Of a stretch of DNA of 44,698 bases, positions 7,847-15,528 are shown in pieces; position 1 is the first letter of the stretch, and each line of letters opens with the position of its first letter. The notes beneath the pieces are model-generated. The model was not told the DNA's origin and made no database searches. It was given only the letters and a program-made list of their open reading frames with translations. Origin of the DNA: JALVDI01 sp039186435 (GTDB lineage: Bacteria; Myxococcota_A; Polyangia; Polyangiales; Houyiibacteriaceae); NCBI GenBank assembly GCA_039186435.1, contig JBCDAA010000021.1:1-44698 (forward strand). The letters are read 5' to 3'. Position numbers and translations under genes: made by a program.

Positions 7847-9318
7847 GCCGTTCGGAGCGAGGACGACGACGTTTTCTCAGGCAGCTCGGGTTGGCGACGG
7901 CGACCGTGCCGCTGCTTCCGCTATTGCGTTCGCCGCTTCGGGCGCAGCACGACGGACCGCCGATGCGCGTGCTGCTTCTCTACACCGGCTTCGGCGGACG
8001 CTGGGACTACTTCCGCCCGCGGATGGCCGGGATCGGCTTTTCCGATCCAGGGATTCCCGCGGGGCTCGAGCCCGCCGCCGCCGTCAACCTCGCGCTCACG
8101 CCGGAGTCGCTCATGTTCGAGGGTTCGGCCCTTGCGCCCCTCGCGGACTACGCGTCGCGCATGACGATTCTCGAGGGGCTCAGCATGGAAAACAGCCTCT
8201 TCGAAAACTCGCCCATCGTTGGCCACGAGCGTTCGCCGGCGGCGTTCTTCACCGGCGGCGGACCCCGCGAAACGCCCGACGGCAACCTTGCGACGGGGCC
8301 CTCGATGGAGTTTGCGCTCGGGGAACGTCTCGGCGGAGACACCGCGCAGCGCTCCCTTCGTCTCGGCATCGGCGCACGCGTTTCGACCAGCCACTACGAC
8401 ACCATCGGCTACGACAACCGCGGCGATCGGCTTCCGGGACTCACCGATCCTCGAGCCACCTTTGAAGCGCTCTTCCGCGGGTTTGTCGGAGAGGGCGAAG
8501 AGGTGGACGAATCCGCTCTCCGGCAGGGCGCGCAGGATCGCGCGGTGGTCGACGCGCTCCTCGCGAGTGCAGCGCGGTTGCGTGGTCGCCTTTCCGGGAC
8601 GGAGGAAGCGAAGCTTACTCAGCACATGGACGCCCTTTCGGACATCGAAAGACGACTGGGCGTAGGCGAAATGCCAGGGCCTGTGACCTGCGGCGAGCCG
8701 ACTCCACCAGTCACGAATCCCGCAGCGACCGGTACGAGCATGAACGATCACACCGATGTGATGCTCGACATCGTGGCACAGGCGTTCGCGTGCGACCGCA
8801 CCCGCTACGTCAGCGCGGTGTGGGGCGCCAACGTCGACAACTTTGCACCATGGCTTCTCTCGGACGTGGACGATTGGCACAACCAGGTGGCTCACGTGGT
8901 CGACGCAGACGACGCTCAGGGCGCGCAGGCTGTTCGCTGGATGGCGGAGCTCCAGCGCTACTACGCGACCTCGATTGCCGGCTTCATGGAGCGCTTGGAC
9001 GACATCGACGAAGGCGACGGAACGGTCCTCGACAACACGCTGATCGTTTGGGGACAAGACTTCGGTATTGGCGCACACACCGGGGTGAACGTTCCTTACG
9101 TCCTTCTTGGGGGCGCGAAGAACCGCCTCAACATGGGCCGCTACATCAGCTACTACGACCCGCAGGAAGACCCCCTCTACTTTTACGCCCCGGGGGATCC
9201 GGCGAGCTATCGCGCGAACAACCACATGTTCACGAGCATCATGCAGGCCGCGGGCGTCGAAGAGGAGGAAGCCTTCGGCGGCATTGCGGGAACGCTCGAC
9301 GACATTCACCGCGGATGA
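7843..9318 (+). CDS. DUF1552 protein, Tat-exported
   Basis: The GTG at 7843 overlaps the upstream stop (GTGA) and follows AAGGAG. The N-terminus SERGRRRFLRQLG followed by a weak hydrophobic stretch is a twin-arginine signal, with probable cleavage near RAQ. That predicts a folded, perhaps cofactor-containing, periplasmic protein. The 491 residues fit the DUF1552 family, with typical segments GFGGRWDYFRP, GLSMENSLFE and DNTLIVWGQDFGIGAHTG. Family members resemble sulfatase/alkaline-phosphatase-like folds in parts, but no activity is established. Translational coupling to the DUF1592-family lipoprotein indicates that the two act together, probably at the outer face of the inner membrane or in the periplasm. 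Confidence 0.9.
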   Translation: MSRSERGRRRFLRQLGLATATVPLLPLLRSPLRAQHDGPPMRVLLLYTGFGGRWDYFRPRMAGIGFSDPGIPAGLEPAAAVNLALTPESLMFEGSALAPLADYASRMTILEGLSMENSLFENSPIVGHERSPAAFFTGGGPRETPDGNLATGPSMEFALGERLGGDTAQRSLRLGIGARVSTSHYDTIGYDNRGDRLPGLTDPRATFEALFRGFVGEGEEVDESALRQGAQDRAVVDALLASAARLRGRLSGTEEAKLTQHMDALSDIERRLGVGEMPGPVTCGEPTPPVTNPAATGTSMNDHTDVMLDIVAQAFACDRTRYVSAVWGANVDNFAPWLLSDVDDWHNQVAHVVDADDAQGAQAVRWMAELQRYYATSIAGFMERLDDIDEGDGTVLDNTLIVWGQDFGIGAHTGVNVPYVLLGGAKNRLNMGRYISYYDPQEDPLYFYAPGDPASYRANNHMFTSIMQAAGVEEEEAFGGIAGTLDDIHRG

Positions 9319-9339
9319 GTCGCTCGAACCCGAGGGCGC

Positions 9340-9369
9340 GCTGTTGGGCTCCACGCTGTTAGGCTCCAC
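9340..9369 (+). repeat. 15-bp tandem duplication before the RCC1 gene
   Basis: gctgttgggctccac is followed directly by gctgttaggctccac. The pair fills the gap just before the GTG of the RCC1-repeat gene, where a ribosome-binding site would be expected. Confidence 0.75.
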
Positions 9370-9371
9370 GG

Positions 9372-10505
9372 GTGCTACGTCGATGCACGGTGCTCTTCGG
9401 TCTCCTCGCGTGCGGTGAGATCGTGACCCTTGGCGAGACCGACCGTGGCCTTGCGACCGCGATCGCGGTGGGCTTCGAACACATGTGCGTCGTCGCCGAA
9501 GGGGAGCTCTACTGCCAGGGCTTCAGCGTGCATGGCAACCTTGTCGGGCCTTCGCCGCTGACGCGGATCGAAAGCGCCGATGACATTCGCGACGCCGTGC
9601 AGGTTTCCGCGGGGTTTCGCTTTAGCTGCGTTCGCCGCGCGACCGGCGAGGTCGCCTGCGTCGGTGAGAACGACCGCGGCCAGCTCGGCAACGGCGAAAC
9701 CGAAGTCTCCACCGTGCTGCTCCCCGTTCCCGACCTGCGCGCCAAAACGCTCTCGTCTGCGGTTTGGAGCACCTGCGCCATCGACTTCGACGACGAGCTC
9801 GTCTGCTGGGGTGACAACGCCGACGGAGAGGTCGCGCCGGATCTTCGCGACACGCCCTTTCTTACGCTGCCACGGCGGGTGGGCGTGCGGGCCCAGGCGG
9901 TGGCAACCGGCGATAGCCATACCTGCTTTGTCGACTTCGAAAACCGCGTACGTTGCTTTGGGCGCAACGTGAGCGGCGAGCTCGGCGACGGAACGAGCGA
10001 ACCTCGAAGCGGCATCGTAACGGTTGCGGAGCTCGGGGAGGTGAACGCCGTGCGCGTCTCCGGAAACCCCTTTCTCGAAGACCATAGCTGCGCGCTCGAT
10101 CGCGACCGACGCGTTTTCTGCTGGGGTGACGATTCCACCGGGAGCATCGGCAACGGTGACGCCGCGGGGTCGTTCACCCCTTCGCGGGTTTTTGGAATCG
10201 GTCCGGTTCATCGCCTCGTTGCGGGCGGAAAAACCGTCCTCGCCGAGACCGACGAGGGCTGGTTCGTGTGGGGCAACCGCGGATCAATGCGGACGTTTCT
10301 CGGCGACGGGCTCGACTGGGGCGAACCTGTTCCGGTCGAGGGGCTCGAGGAATTTGATCAGATTGCGCTCGGTCTGATCACCAGCTGCGCACTCCAGGAC
10401 GGTCGGTTCTTTTGCTGGGGCGAAAACGCCTTCGAACAGTTCATCGACTTCGAAGACGACGCGGTCGTTCCGGTGACGGAGTTTGCAATTCCAACGAGAG
10501 AATAG
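9372..10505 (+). CDS. RCC1-repeat lipoprotein
   Basis: The GTG at 9372 gives MLRRCTVLFGLLAC, with lipobox LLAC at residue 14. The mature protein contains RCC1-type propeller blades: recurring HxCxxxxxGxxxCxG and W/FGxNxxGELGxG elements such as CVGENDRGQLGNGE, CWGDNADGEV, CFGRNVSGELGDG, CWGDDSTGSIGNG and CWGENAFEQF. About six or seven repeats fill the 377 residues, consistent with one seven-bladed propeller. Cys pairs within blades may form disulfides in the periplasm. Secreted RCC1-like lipoproteins are abundant in myxobacteria and have no known partner. The 53-bp gap to the DUF1552 gene suggests co-transcription. Confidence 0.88.
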   Translation: MLRRCTVLFGLLACGEIVTLGETDRGLATAIAVGFEHMCVVAEGELYCQGFSVHGNLVGPSPLTRIESADDIRDAVQVSAGFRFSCVRRATGEVACVGENDRGQLGNGETEVSTVLLPVPDLRAKTLSSAVWSTCAIDFDDELVCWGDNADGEVAPDLRDTPFLTLPRRVGVRAQAVATGDSHTCFVDFENRVRCFGRNVSGELGDGTSEPRSGIVTVAELGEVNAVRVSGNPFLEDHSCALDRDRRVFCWGDDSTGSIGNGDAAGSFTPSRVFGIGPVHRLVAGGKTVLAETDEGWFVWGNRGSMRTFLGDGLDWGEPVPVEGLEEFDQIALGLITSCALQDGRFFCWGENAFEQFIDFEDDAVVPVTEFAIPTRE

Positions 10506-10555
10506 CGCGCGAAACGCGAATACGTTTCGGCGAAGAGCTCACCTAGCGTGTCCCT

Positions 10556-13500
10556 ATGTCGCGCGTTTGCTCCCTGGCGGTTTTGGTATTTGTTTCCTGT
10601 GCGCCGGGCGAAGTCGCTCCAGCGAGCGAGTCGCTCACGGTGGTGTTTGTTCCGCCGGATCCCGGCCAGGAGACCCAGTACGAGTGCATCCGCACATTGA
10701 CCCCAAGCCACAGCGACGCGATCTACGGACCGACGACGGCCCGGGTCACCTATCCGGTGCAGGACACCGCACTTGGATGCAGTTTTTCGGCCATCGGCGG
10801 TGAGGTGGTGCTCCTGCTCCCGGGCGCGGGTTTCGTTCCGGCGGACTACACGCACCTCAGCGAGCATCTCGCGCGCAACGGCTTTCTCGTGGTTGCGGTC
10901 GATGCCACGGAGGCATCGCCCTCGCAGCACTGTGGTCCTTCCTCGGCGTGCGCGGAAGATCGCGCCGAGCGAGGCGTTCGTTTTCTCCGCTGGTGGCGCG
11001 ATACGACGCCCTGGTCGGACCGCTTCGACTTCGACCACGTCGCGGTGATCGGCCACAGCCGCGGAGGAGAAGCCGCGGCCTTCGCTGCGTCGTATGTGCG
11101 CAGCGAGATCGGCGGCGGCGCAGTCGACGCGGTGGTCGCCCTTGCGCCCTCGGACAGTTCGCTTCCCGCGATCGAGCTGAGCCGAAGCGACGCGCGATCG
11201 GTCCTCGTGATGTACGGCTCGCGCGACGAAGACGTGCTCAGTCAGTCGCCGGCACCGATGGCAAACCCAGCCCCGACAGGCTTTCTTCTCTACGATCGCA
11301 CGGGCAGCGAGTACGGCATCGAATCGCCCTGGGCGCTTTCCCTCGGCGACCGGATCGAGCGCGCGTTTGCCTTTGTTCACGAAGCCGACCACGCGCAGTT
11401 TAGCGATCGCTGCCACACCTTCGCCTGCGTGAACTCGACACATCCGGACGGGGTCCTCGACTGCGAGGCGCAGCAGGCCGTCACGCGCTCCTTCGTCACG
11501 GCGTGGCTCAGGCTCCAGGTGCGCGGCGAGTCGCCTTACCGCGTGTTCTTCAACGACACGATCGAAAACCCCTTCATGCTGCCGCTCGGATCTTCGGGAC
11601 CTCACGTGTTGAGCTACGGGCTCTACGACGACGGTCGCGTCTACGGCCGCATGGTGGAGGACAACTTCGAGGATGCGGAGCTCTCGACGGGCACTGCCGG
11701 GTCGGCCGTCACGACCTTCGGGGTGAGCGCCGAAGTTCGCGCGACCCCGGAGACAGCCGGGACCTTTCCGCACGGCCCTCAGGGGCGCCACTTTCTTCGC
11801 GTCACCGACATCGGCGACGCCGGCGATCGCATCGAGTGGGAGTTCCCGCGCGCATTTCGCGGGGCCCCGCCTCGACGCGGCATTGAGGAGTTTCACACCC
11901 TTTCCCTCCGCGCGGGTCGCGAGTTCGAAAGCGCGGAGCCGTGGACGATTCACCCCCCTCGCCTGCGCGTTCAGCTTCGCCTGGCAGGGGGTGCGACCAG
12001 TCCGCAGATCGCGCTTCACACGCTCCCCGATCCCGACGGCCACGACGTCTACGCCACGCTTTGCGGTCAGATTCTTCCCTACGGGGTGAGTCCTTTGCGA
12101 ACGCTCCGGGTGCCTCTCAATGAGTTTGGTGTCGACCTCGCAGACGTTCGTGGGGTGATCGTGTACCTCGACGTGAACGAGCTTGCCGGCGAAGCGGTCT
12201 ACCTCGACGACCTGCGCTTCGAAGGAGCGCCGGAGCAAGTTCCCTTCAGCAGGGCAGCCTGCGCGAACGTCGCGCCGCCGGAGCCTCCTTCGCGCGTGTT
12301 TCCGCCCCGCGTCAATCCGCGCGTTGGTATCTGCGGCGCGAGCAGCGGCCCGGAACTTCTTGCGCGCGTCGCCGACGAAACCTGCGCGCAGGTGGTTCTC
12401 TCCGCCGGCGACTTCGACCTCGCGGGCCCCCTTCGAATCGACCGCCCGGTCGATCTCATCGGACAGGGCGCGAGTACGGTCCTGCACTTCGGCATCGAGT
12501 TTCGACCGCCTCTCGGTTCGGGCGCAGACGCGACCGAAGGGGCGTCCGGATCCTCCCTTCGCGGCGCTAGGTTTGTGATCAACAACCCGGCGCTCGTTCC
12601 TCAGGCGCCGGTGACCGGCCTTCCGAACACAACCTACGTTCTCGGCTTTTGGGAACAGGCCGGCGCGGTGGAAGGGCTCCGCGACATCACCCTCGAAGAC
12701 ATCGCGATCGATGGACGCTACACGGTCGACCAAGGGGTCCTCGGGACGGCGCCCCGGGGCGCGCAGCTCCGGCGGATTTCGGTTGGCCGCGTGCGCCGCT
12801 TCGGCATCAACCTGCGCAACGCGCGCCCCATTCCCGTTCCCGCCCACGACGCCGCGTACCTTTCGGATCTAACGATCGCCGGCGTACAGGACGACAGCTG
12901 CCTCGACGCGGAGTGGGATCCCAGCTGCGGCGCGACCGGTTCGCATCAGGCGGGGCTCTGGGTCGGCGCGAGCCATACGCGAGCCGTGCGCGTACGCGTT
13001 CGGGACGTCTACTGGACCGGCGTCGCTACGGGTCGTCTCGAGGGAGTGAGCAACGTGAGTCTTCGCGACATCGACGTCGATCGCATCGGTCTCGAGGACG
13101 CGGCGGAAGAAGCGGGCGTGGGCGCAGGCACCGGCGTCTACATCGAAAAGATATCGACCGATTTTTCCCTCGGGCAGTTTTGCATCGGGCCCGAGACGGA
13201 GCGCGGCGTCAACGTCGAGTGGGACCTTTGCGTTTCCGGCAACGGCGCGGTTCGCCCGCACATCTTTACCGGTCGAATCGAGTCGGAATACATGGGCGTC
13301 GGCCTGGACTGGGGAACCACCGACGCGATCGTCGAAGACATCCGCGTAGCGAACCCGCGATGGTCGGCGTTCGTGTTCCACAACAACTGCGATCACCCGG
13401 GACAGGTATTGGACGGCTCCTGCAGTGCGCCTACGTCGTGCACGAGCGCAGCCACGACGACAACGACGTGGCAGAACCTCTGGGTGGACGCTCCCGACGT

Positions 13501-13606
13501 TTGTCCACCGGGGGTTCATCCGGGAAGTGCGGCGTGCACCTGCGCACTGAGCTTTACTCCCTACGATCCCGACTCCGGTTCCGCGAAGACTTGCGCGTAC
13601 CCCTAG
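10556..13606 (+). CDS. Lipoprotein fusion: alpha/beta-hydrolase, CBM-like domain, beta-helix
   Basis: A large 1016-residue protein starts MSRVCSLAVLVFVSC, a lipoprotein signal with lipobox FVSC. Residues about 75-330 form an alpha/beta-hydrolase of the chlorophyllase/dienelactone-hydrolase type. It has LLLPGAGFVPADYTHL for the oxyanion strand, nucleophile elbow GHSRGGE (about 166-172), and a late His in EADHAQFSDRCH. Residues about 360-560 are beta-rich, like carbohydrate-binding modules (DNFEDAELSTGTAGSAV, LRVQLRLAGG, VYLDDLRFEGAPE). From about 600 to the end is a pectate-lyase-like right-handed beta-helix: AGDFDLAGPLRIDRPVDLIG, then repeated short strands (LEDIAIDG, LSDLTIAGVQDD, VSLRDIDVDRIG). 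I infer binding of a surface polysaccharide with ester cleavage. The beta-helix may be lytic or only adhesive, as no catalytic set is evident. Confidence 0.8.
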   Translation: MSRVCSLAVLVFVSCAPGEVAPASESLTVVFVPPDPGQETQYECIRTLTPSHSDAIYGPTTARVTYPVQDTALGCSFSAIGGEVVLLLPGAGFVPADYTHLSEHLARNGFLVVAVDATEASPSQHCGPSSACAEDRAERGVRFLRWWRDTTPWSDRFDFDHVAVIGHSRGGEAAAFAASYVRSEIGGGAVDAVVALAPSDSSLPAIELSRSDARSVLVMYGSRDEDVLSQSPAPMANPAPTGFLLYDRTGSEYGIESPWALSLGDRIERAFAFVHEADHAQFSDRCHTFACVNSTHPDGVLDCEAQQAVTRSFVTAWLRLQVRGESPYRVFFNDTIENPFMLPLGSSGPHVLSYGLYDDGRVYGRMVEDNFEDAELSTGTAGSAVTTFGVSAEVRATPETAGTFPHGPQGRHFLRVTDIGDAGDRIEWEFPRAFRGAPPRRGIEEFHTLSLRAGREFESAEPWTIHPPRLRVQLRLAGGATSPQIALHTLPDPDGHDVYATLCGQILPYGVSPLRTLRVPLNEFGVDLADVRGVIVYLDVNELAGEAVYLDDLRFEGAPEQVPFSRAACANVAPPEPPSRVFPPRVNPRVGICGASSGPELLARVADETCAQVVLSAGDFDLAGPLRIDRPVDLIGQGASTVLHFGIEFRPPLGSGADATEGASGSSLRGARFVINNPALVPQAPVTGLPNTTYVLGFWEQAGAVEGLRDITLEDIAIDGRYTVDQGVLGTAPRGAQLRRISVGRVRRFGINLRNARPIPVPAHDAAYLSDLTIAGVQDDSCLDAEWDPSCGATGSHQAGLWVGASHTRAVRVRVRDVYWTGVATGRLEGVSNVSLRDIDVDRIGLEDAAEEAGVGAGTGVYIEKISTDFSLGQFCIGPETERGVNVEWDLCVSGNGAVRPHIFTGRIESEYMGVGLDWGTTDAIVEDIRVANPRWSAFVFHNNCDHPGQVLDGSCSAPTSCTSAATTTTTWQNLWVDAPDVCPPGVHPGSAACTCALSFTPYDPDSGSAKTCAYP

Positions 13607-13677
13607 AGCCTCGTCGGGTGATAATGCAGAAGGCTCTTCCTCGCTGGAGTTAAGCTGGGCAGAAGCCTAGGTTGACC

Positions 13678-14451
13678 ATGCCAGAGTATCGATACATCGC
13701 GTTCGTGGGACTGCTGTGGGCATGTGGACCTTCGACGGTCCCGAACGCGACAACGCCGGAGCGAACTTCGGATCGAGAGTCTTTGGTTGCGCAGACGACG
13801 TTTCTCGACGGCCGATTCTCGGCAGAGTTTTCGACGTCGTTTGAGCCGCACCAGGTGTGGGAGTTTCAGGAGAGATTTCCGAGTCACTACGACGCGCGCC
13901 GTGGGAGCAAGGATGGGTGCGAGCTGGTCCTCGCGCTTCGAAGCGACGGACGTCTTCGTCCCGCCGAGCTTCCCCCGGGCCAGCGCGTTGGCGACCTCGA
14001 GGTGCACACCACTCGCCTCCGCAGCTTTGAAGAACTTGGGGATCCGCAAGCCGCGGTGGGCGCGGTGGTGTTTGAACCCGACCGAACGGCGACCGATCTC
14101 TATCTCTGGCCGATGTCGGCCGTCGATGGGTTTGACGGCGAAGGCGATTGGCTGGAATGGCAGCGGAACCACCCGCATCTTTCGCGCTGCTTCGACGTTG
14201 CCGAGCGTTATCTTGCCGAGCTGGTGTCCACCCTGAGGGCACGCCGGCCCTTTGCACCGGTGAAGGACACGGTGAGTTTTGGGTTCGACCGGGCGCTGGA
14301 GGCGCAGGCGACCTTTCGCGGGGAGCTTCCCGAAGGCTGGATCATCACGCTGAAGCCCGCGTTCGACGCCGAGTTTTCACAGGTGCATCCCCGTGCGACG
14401 TGGGCGTGGTCCGCCTCCGAGCCGGTGCCGCGCGCGGTGATGTGGGCGTAA
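13678..14451 (+). CDS. Putative lipoprotein, unknown function
   Basis: The ATG at 13678 gives MPEYRYIAFVGLLWAC. A hydrophobic stretch ends in LLWAC, a lipobox-like site with an unusual Trp at position -2, so lipidation is likely but not certain. An in-frame TTG six bases earlier is the only nearby alternative. The remaining 240 residues are mixed alpha/beta with many aromatic and acidic residues (AEFSTSFEPHQVWEFQERF, DLYLWPMSAVDGF). I do not recognise the family. It lies 71 bp after the fusion lipoprotein in the same direction. The gap contains AGAGCCT and AGGCTCT as 7-bp arms around a 19-nt loop, too open for a convincing terminator. The end overlaps a possible small frame. Confidence 0.6.
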   Translation: MPEYRYIAFVGLLWACGPSTVPNATTPERTSDRESLVAQTTFLDGRFSAEFSTSFEPHQVWEFQERFPSHYDARRGSKDGCELVLALRSDGRLRPAELPPGQRVGDLEVHTTRLRSFEELGDPQAAVGAVVFEPDRTATDLYLWPMSAVDGFDGEGDWLEWQRNHPHLSRCFDVAERYLAELVSTLRARRPFAPVKDTVSFGFDRALEAQATFRGELPEGWIITLKPAFDAEFSQVHPRATWAWSASEPVPRAVMWA

Positions 14452-14648
14452 GTGGAACCGACTCGCGCCCGTCTTCGCGACGGGAACGACTCTTTGGGTA
14501 CGATCTCGCGTTCAACGACGAAGGCTGCGCTGAGCTGCGGGATGAGGTCGTGCCGCTCGTTCAGTTCCTCTGCCTCCACGGCACGCCGACGGAGCAGGAC
14601 GAACTTCTTCGTGTGCTGCGGTCGTTTCGCCGCATCGAAACGCCCTAG
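14442..14648 (+). CDS. Possible small protein or frameshifted tail
   Basis: A 68-residue frame from a GTG at 14442, overlapping the end of the upstream lipoprotein gene by ten bases, keeps high G/C at third positions. It reads like protein rather than shadow (ERLFGYDLAFNDEG, then HGTPTEQDELLRVLRSFRR). It could be a short coupled gene. It could also be a C-terminal piece of the upstream gene separated by a frameshift, or a remnant of something larger. The segment RLFGYDLAFNDEG faintly recalls serine-recombinase sequence, but that is not enough for a call. Confidence 0.35.
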   Translation: MGVSGTDSRPSSRRERLFGYDLAFNDEGCAELRDEVVPLVQFLCLHGTPTEQDELLRVLRSFRRIETP

Positions 14649-14657
14649 CGTCCTCGC

Positions 14658-15386
14658 TCAAAAACGAGACGAGAGCTGGAGGCCGGCGCTCCGCGCGACT
14701 CGGCCCCACGCGGCAACCGGCGTGATCCGCCATCGGCTCTCGTGCCCGCGCAGTCCCTGAAGCAATCGCTCCGGATGGGTGTCTCCGAAGAAGTGCAGCG
14801 CGCCGACGATCATTTGAAGCACACCCACCGGGACGAAGATGTAGCCCGCGATGTTGTTGTCGCGTTCGTCCGCGAGCGATGCCGCGCCCAGCGCGGAAAA
14901 ACTCGCACCGTGCAGAAGCGTGAGGACGCCGCCGAGGAGCCGCGTCGAGCGCGCCATCTGACCCCGGTTCCGAAGGTAGAGCACACCTGCGTGCTCGAGC
15001 TGAACGGGATCCTCAAGGAGAGCCGCCGCCGATGCAGCGCTGGCCTTTCGCTCGGCGACCCGCATGAGCCCGTGGACGATCACACCGGCGCCCGTGGTGA
15101 GGAGCGCAATGCTCGCGCCTTGGGTAAACCCATCGCGTCGCTCCATGCCGAGGAGGTCACCGTCCGCGAGGGCCATGGTTCCAAGGACCAGTCCGGGGAG
15201 AACACCCGCGGCAGCGACCGTGAAGGAGAACCACTGTCCGTTTGCGTCCGTCTCGTGCATGTCCGTCACCGCAGCGCTCAGCGCGCCTTGTTCGGGAGCG
15301 AGTTGGGCGTGTCCGGTGCGTGGAATCGCGAAGAGCATGGCGACGAGAGTCCATCGCACGAATGGGTGGGGTCCGGGTTTGATCAT
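14658..15386 (-). CDS. Exported membrane protein, unknown function
   Basis: The 242-residue product begins with a signal-like segment (RWTLVAMLFAIPRTGHAQ; likely cleavage after HAQ or HA). At least four further hydrophobic segments follow: FTVAAAGVLPGLVLGTMA, ASIALLTTGAGVIVHGL, LGGVLTLLHGASFSALGA and IAGYIFVPVGVLQMIVGAL. Between them is an Ala-rich charged stretch (RVAERKASAASAAALLEDP). The C-terminus is basic and ends LQLSSRF. It looks like a small polytopic inner-membrane protein or a helical envelope protein. I cannot assign a family. It is divergent from the WD40 gene, with 142 bp between the starts. Confidence 0.65.
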   Translation of the reverse strand: MIKPGPHPFVRWTLVAMLFAIPRTGHAQLAPEQGALSAAVTDMHETDANGQWFSFTVAAAGVLPGLVLGTMALADGDLLGMERRDGFTQGASIALLTTGAGVIVHGLMRVAERKASAASAAALLEDPVQLEHAGVLYLRNRGQMARSTRLLGGVLTLLHGASFSALGAASLADERDNNIAGYIFVPVGVLQMIVGALHFFGDTHPERLLQGLRGHESRWRITPVAAWGRVARSAGLQLSSRF

Positions 15387-15528
15387 GGGGCCTATCCGGG
15401 TGGGTCCCGAGTGTTGGCGCGGCGTTGGAGGCTCGGCAAGCGGCTTGCGCGATTAGGCAATCCTTGCGTAGCCGCGCTTGTCCCCACGGGCTTTCAGAGT
15501 GGCACGCGTCCTGCTCTATGCTCGCGCC

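Noticed and set aside
10358..12847. Antisense open frame of 829 codons opposite the RCC1 and hydrolase/beta-helix genes
   Set aside because: It spans two genes with clear family motifs on the plus strand and shows only Arg/Ala/Gly-rich shadow sequence.
13605..13637. Rho-independent terminator after the fusion lipoprotein gene
   Set aside because: The 7-bp arms enclose a 19-nt loop and no T-tract follows.
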